64,000 nucleotides of DNA from positions 186,001 to 250,000 of the forward strand of contig NZ_AUFT01000008.1 in assembly GCF_000426645.1 (NCBI RefSeq). The letters are read 5' to 3'. Below the pieces are notes generated by a model. It was not told the origin of the DNA. It ran no database searches and was given only the letters and a program-made list of their open reading frames with translations. Source of the stretch: Nakamurella lactea DSM 19367 (GTDB lineage: Bacteria; Actinomycetota; Actinomycetes; Mycobacteriales; Nakamurellaceae). Of this stretch, positions 53,071-60,902 are shown piece after piece. The position numbers and the translations under genes were made by a program. Within the stretch, counting starts at the first letter, position 1. The number at the start of each line of letters is the position of its first letter.

Positions 53071-53104
53071 GACGCCGGGCGGCGCGACAACGTCGCCCGG
53101 CGTC
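53071..53104 (+). terminator. Hairpin between binding protein and permease genes
   Basis: GACGCCGGGCG and CGCCCGGCGTC form a perfect 11-bp stem around a 12-base loop. Its place, after the binding-protein gene and before the permeases, fits an attenuator or mRNA-stabilising hairpin that gives excess binding protein. Confidence 0.7.
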
Positions 53105-53119
53105 GCCATTGGAGACCGA

Positions 53120-53998
53120 ATGCTCAGGCACGCTCAACGACGCATCATCCTCCCCTTCGTACTGCCGGCCGCCGCCCTGCTGGGGTTGTTCTTCGTCTAT
53201 CCGCTGGTACGGACGGTAGTTGTTTCGCTGAGCGAGTACTCACGAACCGGGCGATCACATTTCGTTGGTCTGGACAAGTACCAAGAACTACTGCATGATC
53301 CGGCCTACGTCTCGACACTGAAGAACAGCTTCGTTTTTGCCCTGATCGGCGGCGTGCTGCTGTTCCCACTGTCCATCGCGATCGCCTGGGCGTTGAAGCA
53401 GCGACTGCGCGGCGAATCGTTCTTCCGGTTCTGCATCTTCGCCCCGGTGGTGTTGTCGGCAGCAGTTGTGTCGTTGATGTGGAAGTTTCTGTACAACCCC
53501 ACACTGGGCCTGATCAATCCGGCCCTGGAAGGGATCGGGCTCGGTGGGCTGACCCGCGCGTGGCTCGGTGACCCGGCCACCGCTTTGCCGGCGATCGCCC
53601 TGACTGTCGTCTGGCAGGGGGTGGGGATCTGGGTGATCCTGATCTCCGCCGGATTCGAACGACTGCCCACCGAAGTCCTGGAGGCCGGACGGATCGATGG
53701 TGCCAGCGAGTGGCGGCTGTTCCGCAGCGTCATGCTGCCGATGATGCGTGACCTGTTCCGGGTGTTGGTGGTGCTGTGGATCGTCCAGGCCATGCAGGCA
53801 TTCGCGTTCGTCCACATCATGACCGACGGTGGACCATTCGGGTCCAGCGACATTGTGGCCAACCTAATGTACCGAACGGCTTTCGACCAGGGCGATTTCG
53901 GTCTGGCCGCGGCTATGGGAATAGTGCTGGTGGTCGTCATGCTGGCGGTCGCGCTGCTGGTGAACAAGGTGATGAAGAGCCATGACATCGAATACTGA
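53120..53998 (+). CDS. Sugar ABC transporter permease (MalF type)
   Basis: 292 residues, six helices; the EAA loop is VLEAGRIDGASEWRLFRSVMLP. Ends 17 bases inside the next gene. It is CUT1-type; as in the other sugar operon, no ATPase gene is nearby. A GGAGA site precedes the ATG. Confidence 0.93.
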   Translation: MLRHAQRRIILPFVLPAAALLGLFFVYPLVRTVVVSLSEYSRTGRSHFVGLDKYQELLHDPAYVSTLKNSFVFALIGGVLLFPLSIAIAWALKQRLRGESFFRFCIFAPVVLSAAVVSLMWKFLYNPTLGLINPALEGIGLGGLTRAWLGDPATALPAIALTVVWQGVGIWVILISAGFERLPTEVLEAGRIDGASEWRLFRSVMLPMMRDLFRVLVVLWIVQAMQAFAFVHIMTDGGPFGSSDIVANLMYRTAFDQGDFGLAAAMGIVLVVVMLAVALLVNKVMKSHDIEY

Positions 53999-54914
53999 GC
54001 TTCGTCCCGCCGACCCGGGTGCGCCACCCGTCGGACCGGAGAAGACCGGTCGGCGGCGGCGGGAACCGCCGCCCGAGCGGGCCAGGTTCCGGCTGTTCCA
54101 CCTGGTGCTCTACCTGTTCCTCGGCGGCTTGTCGGTTGCCGCCATCCTGGCGTTTCTCTGGGTGCTGAATGTTTCGTTCAAGACGGACCAGGAGTTCATC
54201 GGCACCCCGCCGTGGAGCCTGGCCGATTCGATCCGGTTGACCAGCTTCCGCGACGCCTGGGTCTCCGCGGACGTCGGACGCTACTTCTGGAACAGCGTCG
54301 TGGTGTCGGTGTCGGCCACCGCGCTGGGAATCGTGTTGGCCGTATTCGCCGCCTACCCGATCGCCCGGATCCCCTTCAAGTTCAGCGGGCTGGTGCTCGG
54401 GATGTTCGTCACCGGTCTGATGGTGCCGTGGATGGTCACGTTCATTCCGCTGTCGATGATCATCGACGACCTCGGGCTCTCGGACACCCACTTGGGGCTG
54501 ATCCTCGTCTACGCGACCTACAACCTGCCTTTCAACATCTTCGTTCTGGTCGGATTCATGAAGACCCTGCCCAAGGAACTGGAAGAAGCTGCGGCGGTGG
54601 ACGGTGCCGGGCCGACCCGTACCTTCGCGAGCATCATCATGCCGTTGCTCGGCCCCGGTCTGTCGTCGGTGGCCATCATCAGCTTCCTGAACAACTGGAA
54701 CGAGTTCTTCTACGCCCTGGTGCTGATCCACAGCGAGGAGAAGGCGACCCTGCCCCTCGGGCTGTTCCAGCTGAGCCAGGCCGCGGAGTACGGCAGCCAA
54801 TGGCCGAAGCTGTTCGCGGGCATGATCATCACCGCGGTACCGGTACTGCTGGTCTACGGTCTGCTGCAACGACGAGTCACCGCGGGGCTCACGGTGGGCG
54901 CAGTCAAGGGCTGA
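53982..54914 (+). CDS. Sugar ABC transporter permease (MalG type)
   Basis: 310 residues. Hydrophilic N-terminus (RPADPGAPPVGPEKTGRRRR), six helices, EAA loop LEEAAAVDGAGPTRTFASIIMP. The 17-base overlap with the preceding permease shows tight coupling, and its stop overlaps the epimerase start by one base. Confidence 0.92.
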   Translation: MTSNTELRPADPGAPPVGPEKTGRRRREPPPERARFRLFHLVLYLFLGGLSVAAILAFLWVLNVSFKTDQEFIGTPPWSLADSIRLTSFRDAWVSADVGRYFWNSVVVSVSATALGIVLAVFAAYPIARIPFKFSGLVLGMFVTGLMVPWMVTFIPLSMIIDDLGLSDTHLGLILVYATYNLPFNIFVLVGFMKTLPKELEEAAAVDGAGPTRTFASIIMPLLGPGLSSVAIISFLNNWNEFFYALVLIHSEEKATLPLGLFQLSQAAEYGSQWPKLFAGMIITAVPVLLVYGLLQRRVTAGLTVGAVKG

Positions 54915-55702
54915 TGCGCTCCCAGAACCGCGCTGAGCCCGGTGACCGTGTATCAGTGGATGCGATCGACGGCGCCCGCATCACCGAACTGGTACTGGGC
55001 CATCACTCAATGTTGGTGCCGCATGACTCTCACGACGCCCTGGGATGGGGGGCCTTCGTGATGGCGCCGTGGACCGGGTTGCTGCGGGACCGCACATTGA
55101 CGGTAGCTGGGCAGCCTTACCCGCTGTCGGGCAGCTTTCCGGACTCCGCAGGGCACCTCGCCCATCACGGAGTGGCCCGAGGGTCGGCCTGGCAGCGGAT
55201 CGGCGATGGTGCCTGGCGATGCGAAATGGCACCGCCGTGGCCGCTCGGGGGTTCGGTGGAACAGCGATTGTGGCTCGGAGCCGGGCACCTACGCATCGAG
55301 CTGTGTCTGATTGCGGGTGACGGTCCGATGGTGGCCGCGCTCGGTTGGCACCCATGGTTCCGGCGCCGCCTGGATGTCGGTGACGAGGTGCAGGTCGAGG
55401 TCGATCCGGCCGCGCAGCAACAACAGCGGGACTCTCGCGGTGTCCCTACCGGCAGTTGGGAACGCTTGTCGGCGCCCCCCTGGGACGAATATCTGCGAAC
55501 CGGTGCACCCGTGACTCTCCGCTGGCCGGGTGCGGGAGCGTTGCAGATCTGTTCCACGACCGAGTACCTGATCGCATACACGGCGCACCCGGACGGAGTG
55601 TGCGCCGAACCGGTCACCGGACCAGCAGAACAGCTTGCCGAGATGGCCGCGGGCGAGCAACTGACGTTGATCATCGATCTGCGATGGAAGCCCGAAACGT
55701 AA
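54914..55702 (+). CDS. Aldose 1-epimerase family protein
   Basis: 262 residues, galactose-mutarotase fold. Seen: MVAPW-like GAFVMAPWTGLLRD, HHGVARG with a catalytic His, LGWHPWFRR with a second His, and a late EPVTGP with the catalytic Glu. It would equilibrate anomers of the imported sugar before oxidation. Start overlaps the permease stop by one base; last gene of the plus-strand operon. Confidence 0.87.
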   Translation: MRSQNRAEPGDRVSVDAIDGARITELVLGHHSMLVPHDSHDALGWGAFVMAPWTGLLRDRTLTVAGQPYPLSGSFPDSAGHLAHHGVARGSAWQRIGDGAWRCEMAPPWPLGGSVEQRLWLGAGHLRIELCLIAGDGPMVAALGWHPWFRRRLDVGDEVQVEVDPAAQQQQRDSRGVPTGSWERLSAPPWDEYLRTGAPVTLRWPGAGALQICSTTEYLIAYTAHPDGVCAEPVTGPAEQLAEMAAGEQLTLIIDLRWKPET

Positions 55703-55703
55703 A

Positions 55704-55732
55704 GGCCCCGAGGACCTCGCGTCCTCGGGGCC
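55704..55732. terminator. Strong bidirectional terminator
   Basis: GGCCCCGAGGAC and GTCCTCGGGGCC are perfect 12-bp arms with a 5-base loop (CTCGC). It begins two bases after the epimerase stop and precedes the convergent FG-GAP gene, so it can end transcripts from both sides. Confidence 0.85.
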
Positions 55733-55763
55733 CTCGCGTTCCGAACCGGTGGCCAGGGGTCGG

Positions 55764-57617
55764 TTACGTCACCGCCAAATTCAGCGCGCCGTCCCAACCT
55801 GAGCCGGCCGGTCTGCGAGGAGTGGACCACGGATTGCCGCCTTCCGGCCCGGTGTTGGGATAGATCCAGAGATCTGAGCCCTCCTTGATCACCAGATCTG
55901 GCCGGCCGCTTGCGGTGGTATCGCCGAGGTCGATCGCGGTGGCGCCGGACCAATCACCTGGGATGTTCACCGGTACGGTCGAGACGCCTGTGGGATACAG
56001 CCACAGCGAGCCGTCTTTCTCCAGGTCGATCAGATCGTCGATGTGGTCGCCGTCGACGTCTGCCAGGGCCAGCAGCCGGGCGGTGTTCCAGCCGCTGCCC
56101 GCCCACATCCGGGAATTCCATGGAAAGCTCTGGCTGCTGCCGTTACCCGGGTAGACCCAGAGGTTGCCCTGAGCGTCCCGGCCCAGGACATCGGCCTTGC
56201 CGTCGCCGGTGAGTTCACCCAACAGGATGGACGTCATGGTGTTCCAGCCGAAGCCGGCGCGATACCGCGAGTCCCACGGGGACCCGGAGGTGGATCCGTT
56301 GTGCGGGTAGACCCACAGGGTGCCGTTGTCGGTGCTCGGGTCCCTGGTGACCAGATCCGGTCGACCATCGCCGGTGACGTCTGCTGTTCGAACCAGGTCG
56401 ATGCCGACCCATTCGGTCCCCGCGGCCACCCTGTCGGTCCAGGGCGGCCCGCCGGTCGAATGGTTGTTGGGATAGATCCACAGGTCCGAGCCGCTGGGGA
56501 CCCGGCCCACGATGTCTGGCTTCCCATCGCCGTTGACGTCGCCGATCTGCAGCGTGTCCGTATAGCCCCACCCGTTCCCAGCAGCCAGCCTGGGCGCGGT
56601 GAACGGCTGGCCCAAGCCGTTGTTCGGATATATCCACAGGGCGCCGGTGGGGTCCAGGGCGATCAGGTCGGGTTGCTGATCGCCGGTCACGTCGGTCAGT
56701 GCCAGAGTGTCTGCCCAGTTCCAGTCCGCTTCGCTGATTCGATCCGGCGCGGTCGTCCACGGGTTGCCGGTGGTGGACCCGTTGTTGGGATAGACCGCGA
56801 GATGGTCGTTGCTGTCCCGGATCATGATATCCGGGTGACCATCGCCGGTGAAGTCTGCCAACCGAATGTCCTTGGCCAGGTTCCAGCCGGTGCCCGCGGC
56901 GAAGACGGACGTGTACGGGTTGCTGGTAGTCGATCCGTTGTGCGGATACACATTCAACAACCCCGAGTCGCGAGCAGGATTCCGGGCCACGATGTCCGGT
57001 CGGCCGTCATCGGTGACGTCGGCGAGCTGGATGGTGTTGACCGTGTTCCAGCCGTTGCCGGCGGCATAGCGGTTCGTCCACGGATCGGCGCTGCCGGAGC
57101 CATCGTTCGGGTAGATCCACAGCGTTCCGTTGTCCAGACCGGGCTCGCGGGCCAAAATGTCAGCCAGGCCGTCGCCGGTGATGTCGGCCAGCAATAGGAT
57201 GTCGGCGAAGTCCCAGGCGGCAGCGGTGTTCAGCGGAGCTTCGGTCCACGGGTCGGATGTGGTTGAGCCGTTTCCGTAGTGGGTGCGGAGCTGGCCCGCA
57301 CCCGGCCCCGACTGCCTGACCACCAGGTCGGACCAGTGGCCCGTACCGGCGCTGGTCTCGGCTCCATCGGTGGTCCGGCCGGCCTTCGGCGTCGTACCCG
57401 CGCGGTCATGTCGGGCAACCGGTGCCTTATGTCTCGACGGCAGCTTGAGGGCGTGTGCCGGGGGATCGGCGTCGATCGTCGGACCGGCCGTGTCCGGACC
57501 GGCGCCAGCCAGTGGCGCGGTCACGATGCCGCCGAGCATAAGCGCCACACTTATGACGATTGCGGTGGCCGGCCGGGGGAGTCGCCGGGACAGCCGATGA
57601 GTCCGGTCGGTGTTCAC
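55764..57617 (-). CDS. Secreted FG-GAP/VCBS beta-propeller protein (right copy)
   Basis: 617 residues. Signal sequence RPATAIVISVALMLGGIVTA with Ala cleavage zone, a basic low-complexity linker, then nine FG-GAP/VCBS repeats (DITGDGLADILAR, DVTGDGRPDLVTR, ELTGDGKADVLGR and others), each followed by LWIYPNDG or similar. Homologous over its whole length to the protein at 40152-41933. ATG overlaps the Tat-protein gene stop by four bases, so the two are translated together. No catalytic motif is visible. Confidence 0.85.
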   Translation of the reverse strand: MNTDRTHRLSRRLPRPATAIVISVALMLGGIVTAPLAGAGPDTAGPTIDADPPAHALKLPSRHKAPVARHDRAGTTPKAGRTTDGAETSAGTGHWSDLVVRQSGPGAGQLRTHYGNGSTTSDPWTEAPLNTAAAWDFADILLLADITGDGLADILAREPGLDNGTLWIYPNDGSGSADPWTNRYAAGNGWNTVNTIQLADVTDDGRPDIVARNPARDSGLLNVYPHNGSTTSNPYTSVFAAGTGWNLAKDIRLADFTGDGHPDIMIRDSNDHLAVYPNNGSTTGNPWTTAPDRISEADWNWADTLALTDVTGDQQPDLIALDPTGALWIYPNNGLGQPFTAPRLAAGNGWGYTDTLQIGDVNGDGKPDIVGRVPSGSDLWIYPNNHSTGGPPWTDRVAAGTEWVGIDLVRTADVTGDGRPDLVTRDPSTDNGTLWVYPHNGSTSGSPWDSRYRAGFGWNTMTSILLGELTGDGKADVLGRDAQGNLWVYPGNGSSQSFPWNSRMWAGSGWNTARLLALADVDGDHIDDLIDLEKDGSLWLYPTGVSTVPVNIPGDWSGATAIDLGDTTASGRPDLVIKEGSDLWIYPNTGPEGGNPWSTPRRPAGSGWDGALNLAVT

Positions 57618-60076
57618 AGGTCGATCGTCTCCTTATGACCGAGGGGATGCGTTTTGCCGTTGACCCGCAGCCGTCTTGCGCCGGCCAGCGCTGCGGTGTG
57701 CACGGTGATACCCGCCGGCCGGTGATGCCAGCTGCCGTGCACCGTCAGGTCGACAGTGCGACCGTCGGCGGACCTTTGGATGCGGAGGTCGATCGGCCCG
57801 AACCGGGTCGGCATCCGATCGAACCGAGTCTGGCTGTCGGTGACCCAACCTTGTGGGCACATCCGCAGCAGGTGCAGCCGGTCCGGGTCGATGTCGTCGT
57901 CGACCACCGCATGCCGGAGCGACCACACGATCAATGGGTGGGCAAAAAGGTTGCCGTAGATCGCATTGCGGTGTTCGCAGGAGATGAAGGTGTCCTGCGA
58001 GAGAGCCCCGGTGACCAGTCCGTACATCCCTTCCAGATAGCGAACTCGGTCGCCGAGCTGCCAGTTGTGCATCATGCTCCAGCTGTAGCAGGGCTCACCC
58101 GACCCGACTTCGTGTTGCAAGATCACTCGATCGAGAGCGTTGTGGTGCGCCTCGTCGAACAATGCGACGTCCGGGCCGGATCGGAAGAAGTCCAGGAACG
58201 AAACCATCAATGGGTCAGACGCGGGCATCAGGCCGGCCCAGACCGACATCAGCGGGCCGGTATCGTACCGGGTCATTCCCTCCCACGGAGTCGCCTCGTC
58301 GGTGAAACTCGGCTGCAGGACCGGCTGCTTAAGGCCCGTTGCATCCGTCCAGGTCCTGGCGCCCTGAGCCATATCGCGCAGTGCCTGCTGATAGACCGAG
58401 CGGAATCGGGCGGCGAAGGCCGCGAATTCGTGAGCCCGTGGATGGCGGACTCGGCGCAGCAGCGCGATCGCCGAAGTGAGCCCTTTGTAGGTGAAGCACT
58501 GGATGTTGACACCCTGGGTGTCGATCGTTTCGTCGGTGGCGAACCCTGGCGGCATCAGTCCTTTCACGCCATTGTGATTGGTCATCGCGCAGGCCTGGAC
58601 GATGAAATCGCAGGCCTTGACGATCGGATCCAGCCAGCGGTCGATGAATGCCTTCCGGTTCGTCAACAGTGCGTGCACGGAAATGGTCTCCAGGATGGCG
58701 CCGTGGTCGCTGAGCCAATCAATGGCCTGCAACTGTTTCGGTGTCGAGAGGAAACCCGGATAGTTGCCGCCGGCGAAAATGGTGCCCGGCGGCACCCGGC
58801 TGCCTTGCGACTCGTGGTAGATCTCGATGTGCTGCTCGACCACGTCGTGGTAGCCGAGCAGATCCAGGAACATGTGGCTGACCATCGAAGTGGGCGTACT
58901 CCACAGCACGTCGTAGGCGTACGAGCCGGACAAGAAGGTGTACAGGCCGGTATCGGTGCTTTTCTCCGCGACCACTTGCGCCAATTGCGGACCCCGCCGC
59001 AGTAGCTGGTTCAGGTGATCCTCCGGGGTTTGGACGTCGGCGACGGTTGCCGCCTTGGGAGCCCAAAAGCTCTCGCATTCAGCAAGTGCGGCGGCTCGGC
59101 CTAGGGCGAACTCCGCCCTCGCCTCGTCCGCCGGGGCAACCATCATCGGGACCATGATGTCGACTGCGGTGCCGACCTCGGCCGGCAGTCCCAGCCGAAG
59201 GTCGTAGATCCCTTCGTTAGTGTTGGGTGTCAGCGCGATCGAGCCGCCCTGCGGGGTACCGACCATCAATCGGATGTTGTCGTCGGAATCGAAGACCGGT
59301 ACCGACATTGGCTTGCCGGTCGGGTTGTAGATTCGGTCGGTCCGCAGCGGTCCGGCCATCGGCGCCAGCTCGGGCATCAGATAGACCTCGACGCCGTGCT
59401 GTTGGTCGAACGGTCCGTTGAATTTGGCGAATGCCTTGGACAGCCACAACCCGACGGTGAATTCCTTCGGTGCCTTCACCTCGTCGACGTGAACTATTTC
59501 GAATCGCATCCAGGCATAGAGCGGTTCGACCGCGGTGTCCACGTCCTGTCCGCCTGGTAGGTGGGCAAACACCGATTGGCGCAGCACCACCCCTTCCTGG
59601 CGGCGGTACTCGGTCCACAGCACTGGAGTCTGTTGGTCGGTAGCCCAGCCCTGTTTGCGATAGCCGAGATCCTCGTCCCACATGGCCTGGTCGTGGGTGG
59701 GGAACGGATTCCAGGAGCCGTCGCGTCGCGGCATGGTGACCGTGAGCTGGAAGTTCTTGCCAGCGTATGGCTGAACGTTCGGCTTCGCCGCCATGACGGT
59801 GCTCGGTTCACAGACCATCGTGCCGTTGTAGAAGCAGTTGAAACGGAACATGTGTCCTTTCCAACCTATCGGCGTCCACACCTGGCGAGCCGGATGCCAC
59901 CAGTGTTTGGCGGCGTCGACATTCGGTTCGGGCGCTCCTGGCCGCAACGGTGTGTCCAGGATGGTGTCGGCGGCAGCCGCGCTCACCCCCCACGGCGAGG
60001 TGGCGGCCAACGCGCCTGTCGCCATTGCTCCGCCCGTTAATTGCAGTGCTCTTCGTCGGGAGATGCTTTCTGCCAT
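57614..60076 (-). CDS. Tat-exported protein of unknown family, probable carbohydrate-active enzyme (right copy)
   Basis: 820 residues. Twin-arginine signal ISRRRALQLTGGAMATG; the mature part begins after AAAADT. Motifs shared with the left copy: VWTPIGWKGHMFRFNCFYNG, EKSTDTGLYTFLSGSYAYD, LWSTPTSMVSHMFLD, DWLSDHGAILET, GSGEPCYSW, LSQDTFISCEHRN. The conserved acidic residues in EKSxDTG, DHGAILE and EHR are candidate catalytic groups. ATG 60076 has GAGGA before it; the longer upstream frame would bury the Tat motif. First of two coupled genes with the FG-GAP protein. Confidence 0.75.
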   Translation of the reverse strand: MAESISRRRALQLTGGAMATGALAATSPWGVSAAAADTILDTPLRPGAPEPNVDAAKHWWHPARQVWTPIGWKGHMFRFNCFYNGTMVCEPSTVMAAKPNVQPYAGKNFQLTVTMPRRDGSWNPFPTHDQAMWDEDLGYRKQGWATDQQTPVLWTEYRRQEGVVLRQSVFAHLPGGQDVDTAVEPLYAWMRFEIVHVDEVKAPKEFTVGLWLSKAFAKFNGPFDQQHGVEVYLMPELAPMAGPLRTDRIYNPTGKPMSVPVFDSDDNIRLMVGTPQGGSIALTPNTNEGIYDLRLGLPAEVGTAVDIMVPMMVAPADEARAEFALGRAAALAECESFWAPKAATVADVQTPEDHLNQLLRRGPQLAQVVAEKSTDTGLYTFLSGSYAYDVLWSTPTSMVSHMFLDLLGYHDVVEQHIEIYHESQGSRVPPGTIFAGGNYPGFLSTPKQLQAIDWLSDHGAILETISVHALLTNRKAFIDRWLDPIVKACDFIVQACAMTNHNGVKGLMPPGFATDETIDTQGVNIQCFTYKGLTSAIALLRRVRHPRAHEFAAFAARFRSVYQQALRDMAQGARTWTDATGLKQPVLQPSFTDEATPWEGMTRYDTGPLMSVWAGLMPASDPLMVSFLDFFRSGPDVALFDEAHHNALDRVILQHEVGSGEPCYSWSMMHNWQLGDRVRYLEGMYGLVTGALSQDTFISCEHRNAIYGNLFAHPLIVWSLRHAVVDDDIDPDRLHLLRMCPQGWVTDSQTRFDRMPTRFGPIDLRIQRSADGRTVDLTVHGSWHHRPAGITVHTAALAGARRLRVNGKTHPLGHKETIDL

Positions 60077-60108
60077 GTGGTCCTCCTGAGGGATGTGCCT
60101 GCCAGAAC

Positions 60109-60126
60109 GTTTCGATATACGGAAAC
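60109..60126. promoter_or_regulatory. Near-palindrome upstream of the right Tat-protein gene
   Basis: GTTTCGATATACGGAAAC is an imperfect 18-bp palindrome (TTCG-N6-GGAA core) 33-50 bases before the minus-strand start at 60076. It has spacing similar to the palindromes at 37553 and 46456, so one regulator may control all three promoters. Confidence 0.4.
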
Positions 60127-60308
60127 TATGTCTCTTATGTCGGACATGATTGTGGCAGGGTGTGGAGCGCTTGGCAATGGTTCGAACCAAAGTTGCCGTG
60201 ACCCGGACGAACGGCATTGCGGTGATTCAGGATCGCTTCAGGCTTGGCCCAATCGTGTCGGTTCCGCATCCGCGCGGGCCGAGGACTACGCCGATGCGAA
60301 TCCCAGCG

Positions 60309-60640
60309 TCATCGCCCGCGCACCTCCAGAAAGGTGAGGATCGCGCGCACTCGCCGGGTTCGCATCGGACGATTCGGGGACGACGAGCTTGGCGAAAGTG
60401 CTGCCGATGTGTGTCTCGACCGTGCGCGCCGACAAGAACAACCGGGTGCCGATCGCCGGGTTCGACCAGCCCTCTGCCCTCAGGGCGAGTACATCGACCT
60501 CGCTCGGGGTCAGCGCCCCCAGCGCCGTCTGGGCCGCTCGCGACTGACCCGAGCAGACGCTGCTGTCGCCAACGCCGAGCTCCAGGAGCGGAACGCCTCA
60601 ACTGCGTCGGCCTGGTCGCCGCCCGGTATGACGCCCTGAC
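60309..60640 (-). pseudogene. C-terminal fragment of a LuxR family regulator
   Basis: Minus-strand translation gives a LuxR helix-turn-helix: LTPSEVDVLALRAEGWSNPA, continuing IGTRLFLSARTVETHIGSTF and ending LEVRGR with TGA at 60309-60311. Upstream in this frame a TGA occurs near 60598, and the preceding LuxR-like helix (EAFRSWSSALATAASA) is in another frame. The rest of the protein is absent. The neighbouring sequence to 60780 shows no other gene. Confidence 0.65.
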
Positions 60641-60780
60641 CGGCGAAGATTCATCCGGACTGCGACCAGTCCGGCATATCTGTCATCAAAAGCCGGTTTC
60701 GCGCTACTGGTCTCAGCTGGGCTGAATCGGTCGGGCGCGGGGAGCGCCAACGCCGGGGGCGAAGCCTCAATCGATGGTCG

Positions 60781-60902
60781 TATGATTCGACGCAGTGCCC
60801 GGGCGGATCTGGTCCGGGCCAGGAAGGCCCTCCCTTTGCGTGCCGTCCGCCCTGCCCGCCTCTTGTGCGGGTCCGGCAGTGCACTGTCCCGGAGGTCTCC
60901 GC
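60781..60902 (+). promoter_or_regulatory. Promoter and structured leader of the F420-0-type ABC operon
   Basis: TATGAT at 60781-60786 is a near-consensus -10, giving a leader of about 110 bases. GCCCGG (60797-60802) pairs with CCGGGC (60814-60819), but GGGCC (60816-60820) can instead pair with GGCCC (60826-60830), so two helices compete. A CCCGC/GCGGG hairpin (60855-60871) and the palindrome CAGTGCACTG (60877-60886) follow, then GGAGG. I see no match to the cobalamin riboswitch. Confidence 0.4.

Noticed and set aside
60244-60639. 131-codon plus-strand frame
   Set aside because: Overlaps the LuxR remnant read on the minus strand and has no recognisable features.
60781-60902. Cobalamin riboswitch before the BtuF-like gene
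   Set aside because: The conserved B12-box and GCCACTG core are not present in the leader.
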